A stretch of DNA of 64,000 nucleotides from Paenalcaligenes suwonensis (GTDB taxonomy: Bacteria > Pseudomonadota > Gammaproteobacteria > Burkholderiales > Burkholderiaceae_B): NCBI RefSeq assembly GCF_011290505.1, contig NZ_JAANPV010000004.1:124001-188000 (forward strand), in the 5' to 3' direction. Under the pieces are notes generated by a model. The model was not told where the DNA came from. It ran no database searches and worked only from the letters and a program-made list of their open reading frames with translations. The translations under genes were made by a program, and so were the position numbers. Shown piece by piece: positions 59,529-64,000 of this stretch (position 1 is its first letter; each line of letters opens with the position of its first letter).

Positions 59529-60812
59529 ATGTCGCAACCCTTTCAACTTCCTTCATACCTATCGCCAGATGACCCCGGCCCTTGGGCCGTGTATCTGGAA
59601 CAGGTAGAGCGTGTTACGCCCTACCTTGGCAAACTCTCTCGTTGGGTGGACACCCTTAAACACCCTAAACGTATACTCACCGTAGACGTTCCAGTAGAAC
59701 TTGATGATGGCACTATTGCCCACTTTGAGGGCTACCGTGTGCAACATAATATGGCACGCGGCCCTGTCAAAGGCGGTATACGCTTTCACCAAGACGTCAC
59801 CTTATCTGAAGTTATGGCCTTATCGGCATGGATGTCAGTGAAGTGCGCCGCCGTCAATGTACCGTTTGGTGGCGCTAAAGGCGGGGTACGCATCGACCCA
59901 CGCAACTACTCCCAACGAGAACTAGAACGCGTCACTCGCCGCTACACCAGCGAAATCAGCGCTATTCTTGGCCCTAATCAAGATATTCCAGCACCCGACG
60001 TCAATACCAATGCCCAAACCATGGCGTGGATTCTGGACACCTACTCCCAACAAACGGGCCACCTCAGCCCTGGCGTAGTCACCGGCAAGCCTTTAGCGCT
60101 AGGCGGTAGTTTAGGTAGGGTAGAGGCAACTGGGCGTGGTGTGTTTACCGTTGCCGCCGAAGCAGCACGTGATCTAGGCATTAACCTTGAAGGCGCACGC
60201 GTTGCCATACAGGGTATGGGCAATGTGGGTGGCACCGCCGCCAAACTGTTCGCTGAAGCGGGTGCCAAAATCATCGCGGCCCAAGATCATACCGGTACTA
60301 TCTACAATGCAGCAGGCTTAAATGTTGCCGCTGTACTAGAACATGTACGCAGCACCGGTGGCGTCGCCAACGCGCCAGGAAGCGAAGCTATCGCTAATGA
60401 CGACTTCTGGACACTGGAAAGCGAGATTCTGGTTCCTGCCGCATTAGAAGGTCAGATCACCGCTAAGAATGCAGCGTCTATACGCACTCGCATCGTTGTA
60501 GAAGGCGCTAATGGCCCTACTACGCCCGAGGCTGATGATATCCTCACACAAAACGGTGTGTTTGTTATCCCCGACGTACTGGCCAATGCTGGCGGCGTGA
60601 CAGTCAGCTACTTCGAGTGGGTACAGAACTTTTCCAGCTTTTTCTGGGATGAAGAACTGATCAACCGTCGCTTAGAAAGCTTAATGCGCAATGCGTACAA
60701 AGATATCTCTACCATTGCCCGCCAACATGCCATTAGCTTACGTACGGCGGCCTTTATAACTGCCTGTTCGCGTATTTTGGAAGCCCAAGAGTTGCGTGGT
60801 CTATATCCCTAA
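59529..60812 (+). CDS. gdhA: Glutamate dehydrogenase (Glu/Leu/Phe/Val family)
   Basis: 427-residue NAD(P)-dependent glutamate dehydrogenase. Substrate and active-site segments: [25 protein letters not shown] and [13 protein letters not shown] (catalytic lysine), [20 protein letters not shown]; the cofactor domain has [13 protein letters not shown] and an acidic-free second strand. It interconverts glutamate and 2-oxoglutarate plus ammonia. With the downstream histidine/lysine/arginine-type transporter and upstream AapJ-like receptor it indicates amino-acid use as carbon and nitrogen source. Confidence 0.95.
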   Translation: MSQPFQLPSYLSPDDPGPWAVYLEQVERVTPYLGKLSRWVDTLKHPKRILTVDVPVELDDGTIAHFEGYRVQHNMARGPVKGGIRFHQDVTLSEVMALSAWMSVKCAAVNVPFGGAKGGVRIDPRNYSQRELERVTRRYTSEISAILGPNQDIPAPDVNTNAQTMAWILDTYSQQTGHLSPGVVTGKPLALGGSLGRVEATGRGVFTVAAEAARDLGINLEGARVAIQGMGNVGGTAAKLFAEAGAKIIAAQDHTGTIYNAAGLNVAAVLEHVRSTGGVANAPGSEAIANDDFWTLESEILVPAALEGQITAKNAASIRTRIVVEGANGPTTPEADDILTQNGVFVIPDVLANAGGVTVSYFEWVQNFSSFFWDEELINRRLESLMRNAYKDISTIARQHAISLRTAAFITACSRILEAQELRGLYP

Positions 60813-60827
60813 ATAGTCACGACAAAG

Positions 60828-60862
60828 CGGTGCTTTCGCTGCAGTCGTGCACGAAAGCACCG
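60828..60862 (+). terminator. Hairpin after gdhA
   Basis: Stem CGGTGCTTTCG/CGAAAGCACCG (11 bp) with a 13-base loop, 15 bp after the stop. T-tract is weak (TAATTTCGG), so it may be partial or factor-assisted, keeping gdhA separate from the transporter genes. Confidence 0.7.
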
Positions 60863-60935
60863 TAATTTCGGCAATAATGCCCCAGACTCTTTATAATTAT
60901 CTGTTTGGCATTTATTTTCCGCCCGAGATTATCAC

Positions 60936-61715
60936 GTGAGTACCCCTTCTAGCCCCTATGCCGTACAGGTTCATGATGTGCATAAAGCCTTTCAAGACAA
61001 TGAAGTCCTGAAAGGAATTTCGTTCACAGCACAAAAAGGTGAAGTGGTTTCTATCATTGGCGCATCGGGCTCTGGAAAAAGCACCTTGTTACGCTGCATC
61101 AACCACTTGGTGGTGCCAGATCAAGGCGAAATACACATAGGTGCAGATGTACTGCGTAGTAAGCGCTTACGTAACGGCACTATGGTCAGTGCAGACCCTA
61201 AACTACTGGAACACGTACGCCGCCGTTTGGGCATGGTGTTTCAGAACTTCAATTTGTGGTCGCATCGCACCGTTTTGCAAAACGTCGTTGAAGGCCCTGT
61301 GCATGTAAAAAGCATGCCCAAAGCCCAAGCACAACGTTATGCCATGGAATTGCTGGATAAAGTAGGCTTGGCAGATAAAGCCGCCGCTTACCCAGCTCAA
61401 TTATCAGGTGGACAGCAGCAACGCGTGGCCATTGCCCGTGCGCTGGCGATGGACCCTGAAGTCATGTTGTTTGATGAACCCACTTCTGCCCTAGACCCTG
61501 AAATGGTGGGTGAAGTGCTGCGCGTCATCAACGACTTGGCCCGCGAAGGCCGCACAATGATTCTGGTGACCCACGAAATGCAATTTGCACGCAATGTGTC
61601 AGGCCACGTCATCTTTATGCACAATGGGCGCATTGAAGAATACGCGCCCCCCGAGGAACTGTTCCAGAACCCAAAATCCGAGCGTTTACGTCAGTTTCTA
61701 ACACCATCGCACTAA
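60936..61715 (+). CDS. hisP: Amino-acid ABC transporter ATPase (HisP-like)
   Basis: 259-residue PAAT-family ATPase. Walker A is GASGSGKST, signature [16 protein letters not shown], Walker [14 protein letters not shown] and the H-loop VTHEM. The extended Q-loop region reads [25 protein letters not shown], a mark of HisP/ArgT-type ATPases. Translation starts at GTG. First gene of a P-J-Q-M unit; in E. coli the ATPase comes last. Confidence 0.9.
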   Translation: MSTPSSPYAVQVHDVHKAFQDNEVLKGISFTAQKGEVVSIIGASGSGKSTLLRCINHLVVPDQGEIHIGADVLRSKRLRNGTMVSADPKLLEHVRRRLGMVFQNFNLWSHRTVLQNVVEGPVHVKSMPKAQAQRYAMELLDKVGLADKAAAYPAQLSGGQQQRVAIARALAMDPEVMLFDEPTSALDPEMVGEVLRVINDLAREGRTMILVTHEMQFARNVSGHVIFMHNGRIEEYAPPEELFQNPKSERLRQFLTPSH

Positions 61716-61798
61716 ACAGTGGGTGCGATGGCATTCAGCCTTTACAATGCCTTTTCGCCGTGGACGACCCACTGCGCCTTTCAAGGGAGACTACACTC

Positions 61799-62608
61799 AT
61801 GAAAACTCTGAAAAAAGCGGCACTTTGCGCCAGCTTTGCCCTATTGGGCCTGGGCAGCGTCAACGCCGCCACGATGAAAATTGGTACCGAAGGTGGTTAC
61901 CCACCATGGAGCATGGTAGATGCCACAGGTACAGTGACTGGTTTTGATGCAGACGTGGGCGCAGCCCTCTGTGCACAACTGGGTAACGATTGCCAATTTG
62001 TGGTTCAAGCCTTTGACAGCTTGATCCCTTCCTTGAACGCTAACCGTTTTGACTTGATCATCTCGGGCATGTCTTACACGCCTGAGCGTGCAAAACGCGT
62101 GAACTTCAGTATTCCTTACGCGGTAGAAGATGCGATCTTCGTCTTGCCCGCTAACAGCGAACTGATTAAAGCGGCTGATGCCGACAGTATTTTCAAAGGT
62201 TTGGACGGCAAAACCATTGGTGTTCAAGGCGGTACTACACACGGTGCCTACCTGAACAAAGTTGCCCCTAACACCACCGTTCGCAACTACGACACGCTGG
62301 ATCAGATGCAAATCGATTTGGACGCAGGTCGTTTGGACGGCACCTTTGCTGACCTGACATCGCAGTCCCGTTTCCTGCACAAAATGGAAAACAACGACTA
62401 CGCGCTGACCGAATACGTGATCAAAGGCTCTTCTGACCCTGAGACACTGGGTTACGGTATTGCTGTGGGTATTCACCCTGACAATGCTGAGTTGAAAGCT
62501 AAAGTAGACACCGCACTGTGCGAACTGATCAATAACGGCACCATGAAGACCGCAAGCGAAAAATGGTTCGAGATTGACATCGCCAACTACGACGTCTGCA
62601 AAAAGTAG
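61799..62608 (+). CDS. hisJ: Lysine/arginine/ornithine/histidine-type periplasmic binding protein
   Basis: 269-residue receptor. Signal peptide MKTLKKAALCASFALLGLG to about residue 23, then KIGTEGGYPPWSMVDATGTVTGFDAD, IISGMSYTPERAKRVNFSIPY and a disulfide pair (ALCAQLGNDC), features shared by HisJ and ArgT. The ATG follows a GGGAGA site; an upstream in-frame GTG (61760) is unlikely. Substrate is a basic amino acid by family; not resolved further. Confidence 0.9.
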   Translation: MKTLKKAALCASFALLGLGSVNAATMKIGTEGGYPPWSMVDATGTVTGFDADVGAALCAQLGNDCQFVVQAFDSLIPSLNANRFDLIISGMSYTPERAKRVNFSIPYAVEDAIFVLPANSELIKAADADSIFKGLDGKTIGVQGGTTHGAYLNKVAPNTTVRNYDTLDQMQIDLDAGRLDGTFADLTSQSRFLHKMENNDYALTEYVIKGSSDPETLGYGIAVGIHPDNAELKAKVDTALCELINNGTMKTASEKWFEIDIANYDVCKK

Positions 62609-62620
62609 GTCTGAATTACC

Positions 62621-63334
62621 ATGCTGGACACCATGCTGCACATTTTGCAGAAAGGCTGGGGCACTATGCTGATACGCGGTGCCCTCATGACTGTATTCAT
62701 TGCCTTTTTTGGCATGCTATTGGGTACAGTGATAGGCATAGCAGGTGCCAGCATTAAAGTGAGAGGACCACGGTGGTTAAGCTGGCTCATTAGCTTGTAC
62801 ACCACCGTAGTACGCAGTATTCCCGAGCTGCTTATTATCTACCTGCTGTTTTTTGGTAGCGTACAAGCAGTCTCGGATTTAGCCGACTTCCTGCATTGGC
62901 AAGAAGCCATCAACAACTGGTTCCCTGCCTTGGTCGGTATACTCGCCATTGGGCTAATTTCCGGCTCCTATAGCGTGGAAGTATTTAGGGGTGCGCTACA
63001 AGCCATTCCCGAAGGCCAACTAGAAGCCGCCAAAGCCATTGGTATGTCGGCACCTAAACGCCTCTTTCGCATCACTCTGCCACAAATGTTCTGGTACGCC
63101 CTGCCGGGTGCGAACAACGTTTGGCAAACCGCATTAAAAGACACCGCCCTGATTTCCCTTGTAGGCCTCATCGAACTGATGCGTGCCGCTGTATTGGGTG
63201 CTGCCTCTACCCGCGAACCCTTAGCGCTTTACCTCATGGCTGCTGTGCTGTATTTCTTTATTGGTGCCGCCAGCCAAGGGATGTTTGTGTGGGCTGAGCG
63301 TCATTTTGGCCGTGGTATGAGGACAGTCGCATGA
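62621..63334 (+). CDS. hisQ: Amino-acid ABC transporter permease (HisQ-like)
   Basis: 237-residue permease with five predicted helices and the EAA loop EAAKAIGMSAPKRLFRITLPQM that binds the ATPase. TVVRSIPELLIIYLLFFG is the family's conserved second-helix segment. The 3' end overlaps hisM by ATGA, so the two permeases are translationally coupled and form a heterodimer. Confidence 0.92.
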   Translation: MLDTMLHILQKGWGTMLIRGALMTVFIAFFGMLLGTVIGIAGASIKVRGPRWLSWLISLYTTVVRSIPELLIIYLLFFGSVQAVSDLADFLHWQEAINNWFPALVGILAIGLISGSYSVEVFRGALQAIPEGQLEAAKAIGMSAPKRLFRITLPQMFWYALPGANNVWQTALKDTALISLVGLIELMRAAVLGAASTREPLALYLMAAVLYFFIGAASQGMFVWAERHFGRGMRTVA

Positions 63335-64000
63335 TAGACATGGAGCTGTTCAACTACACCGTCGAGAACCTACTTAAAGGTTTTGGCATTACCCTGCAAA
63401 TAGGGGTGTCTGGTATCGCGCTATCGCTGCTGGTAGGCATGCTACTGGCCTTAATGCGCGTTTCTGGCAACAAACTGGCCGTAGGTTTTGCCTTTAGCTA
63501 CAGCACGATTTTTCGTGGTACGCCGCTGCTAGTACAACTGTTTATTCTGTACTACGGTTTAGGCACACTAGGATTCATCCGCCACACGCCAGCACTATGG
63601 TGGTTATTTAGCGATGCGACACGCTGCGCCATCTTAGCCATTGCGTTGAACAGCGGCGCCTATATAGGCGAAGTATTCCGTGGCGGTTTCCAGTCCATTC
63701 CCAATGGGCAAATCGAAGCAGCCAAAGCCATAGGCATGCGCCCTTTTAAACGCTTTTGCCGTGTGAGTTTTCCCTTGGCCATACGCCAAGCACTGCCGGC
63801 ATACAGCAATGAAATCATCTTGGTGATTAAAGGCACAAGTCTCGCTTCCACTATCGCGGTCATGGATATCACCGGCCATGCCAAACGCTTGATGAACCAA
63901 AGCTATGCCATCGTCGAAACCTTCATGATTGCAGGTTTGCTGTATCTGGCGATTAACTTCACACTACTGACCATCGTGCATGTGATTGAACGCTGGTTAC
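63331..64000 (+). CDS. hisM: Amino-acid ABC transporter permease (HisM-like), 3' truncated
   Basis: The frame opens with an ATG at 63331 that overlaps the hisQ stop (ATGA) and remains open to the window end, giving 223 residues of an expected roughly 230-240. It contains YSTIFRGTPLLVQLFILYYG and the EAA loop EAAKAIGMRPFKRFCRVSFPLA, and ends within the last helix (VHVIERWL). It is the second permease of the transporter. Confidence 0.92.
   Translation, partial: MIDMELFNYTVENLLKGFGITLQIGVSGIALSLLVGMLLALMRVSGNKLAVGFAFSYSTIFRGTPLLVQLFILYYGLGTLGFIRHTPALWWLFSDATRCAILAIALNSGAYIGEVFRGGFQSIPNGQIEAAKAIGMRPFKRFCRVSFPLAIRQALPAYSNEIILVIKGTSLASTIAVMDITGHAKRLMNQSYAIVETFMIAGLLYLAINFTLLTIVHVIERWL

Noticed and set aside
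61841-62641. Long (266-codon) minus-strand frame opposite hisJ
   Set aside because: It is the antisense shadow of a clear binding-protein gene; composition is unlike a real protein.
1-64000. tRNA, rRNA, CRISPR or insertion sequence
   Set aside because: Read across the gaps without finding cloverleaf, rRNA-like or regularly spaced repeats, or transposase-like frames. A scan with tRNAscan, Infernal and ISfinder would be decisive.

Overview
The window reads as a stretch of chromosome from a betaproteobacterium of the order Burkholderiales, most likely family Alcaligenaceae. This is inferred from gene content and protein style: a tripartite tricarboxylate (TctCBA) transporter with a Bug-type binding protein, the dacC-ybeD-lipB-lipA and birA-coaX-galU blocks, a ubiquinone-type flavin hydroxylase, and waaA/waaC. 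By eye the G+C content is near 50-53%. No rRNA, tRNA, CRISPR array, transposase or prophage gene was seen. Genes are densely packed, often 2-10 bp apart or overlapping.

Layout. 1-3.9 kb: 2-oxoacid (acetoin/pyruvate-type) dehydrogenase operon, E1-beta (truncated by the window edge), a VOC protein, E2, E3. 3.9-11.9 kb: FUSC efflux protein with a MarR regulator, a DUF486 membrane protein, a leftward string (flavoprotein, MFS, split chromate transporter), and a saccharopine-dehydrogenase-like gene divergent from an Lrp/AsnC regulator. 11.8-14.8 kb: SapC-like gene followed by a UvrD-like helicase with a C-terminal DUF5710 domain. 14.9-21.8 kb: LysR regulator divergent from an operon of iron-type alcohol dehydrogenase, semialdehyde dehydrogenase and TctCBA uptake system. 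21.8-27.3 kb: two tandem Wzz-like proteins, a PPK2 polyphosphate phosphotransferase broken by an apparent one-base deletion, and epsC. 27.5-32.2 kb: UbiM-like hydroxylase, NCS2 purine permease, secreted choloylglycine-hydrolase-family enzyme and an SDR.

32.2-33.0 kb is non-coding and carries two inverted copies of a hairpin repeat. 33-40.5 kb is housekeeping: lipA, lipB, ybeD, dacC, a serine hydrolase, birA, coaX, a 54-residue protein, galU and a cold-shock gene with a long leader. 40.5-42.9 kb: DUF3141 (PHA-synthase-like) protein. 43-50.2 kb: a four-gene efflux/ABC operon (outer-membrane factor, HlyD, RbbA-like, ABC-2 permease) divergent from a TetR regulator with an operator-like palindrome. 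50.2-57.6 kb: waaA, waaC, EamA transporter with a structured leader, DUF2442-DUF4375 fusion, fmt, def, dprA and a small PH-like membrane protein. 57.6-64 kb: nitrogen and amino-acid functions, namely an orphan AapJ-like binding protein, yggS, glutamate dehydrogenase and a hisP-J-Q-M transporter cut by the window end.

How they fit together. Catabolic modules sit with their regulators (LysR/TctCBA, Lrp/saccharopine-like, MarR/FUSC, TetR/efflux). The last 6 kb joins amino-acid uptake to glutamate oxidation. I found no single clear-cut undescribed system. The best leads are the helicase-DUF5710 protein coupled to SapC, the choloylglycine-hydrolase/SDR pair, the TctCBA operon of unknown substrate, the inverted hairpin repeats and the broken PPK2 gene. 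Four convergent gene pairs end in overlapping stop codons, which is striking for one window.
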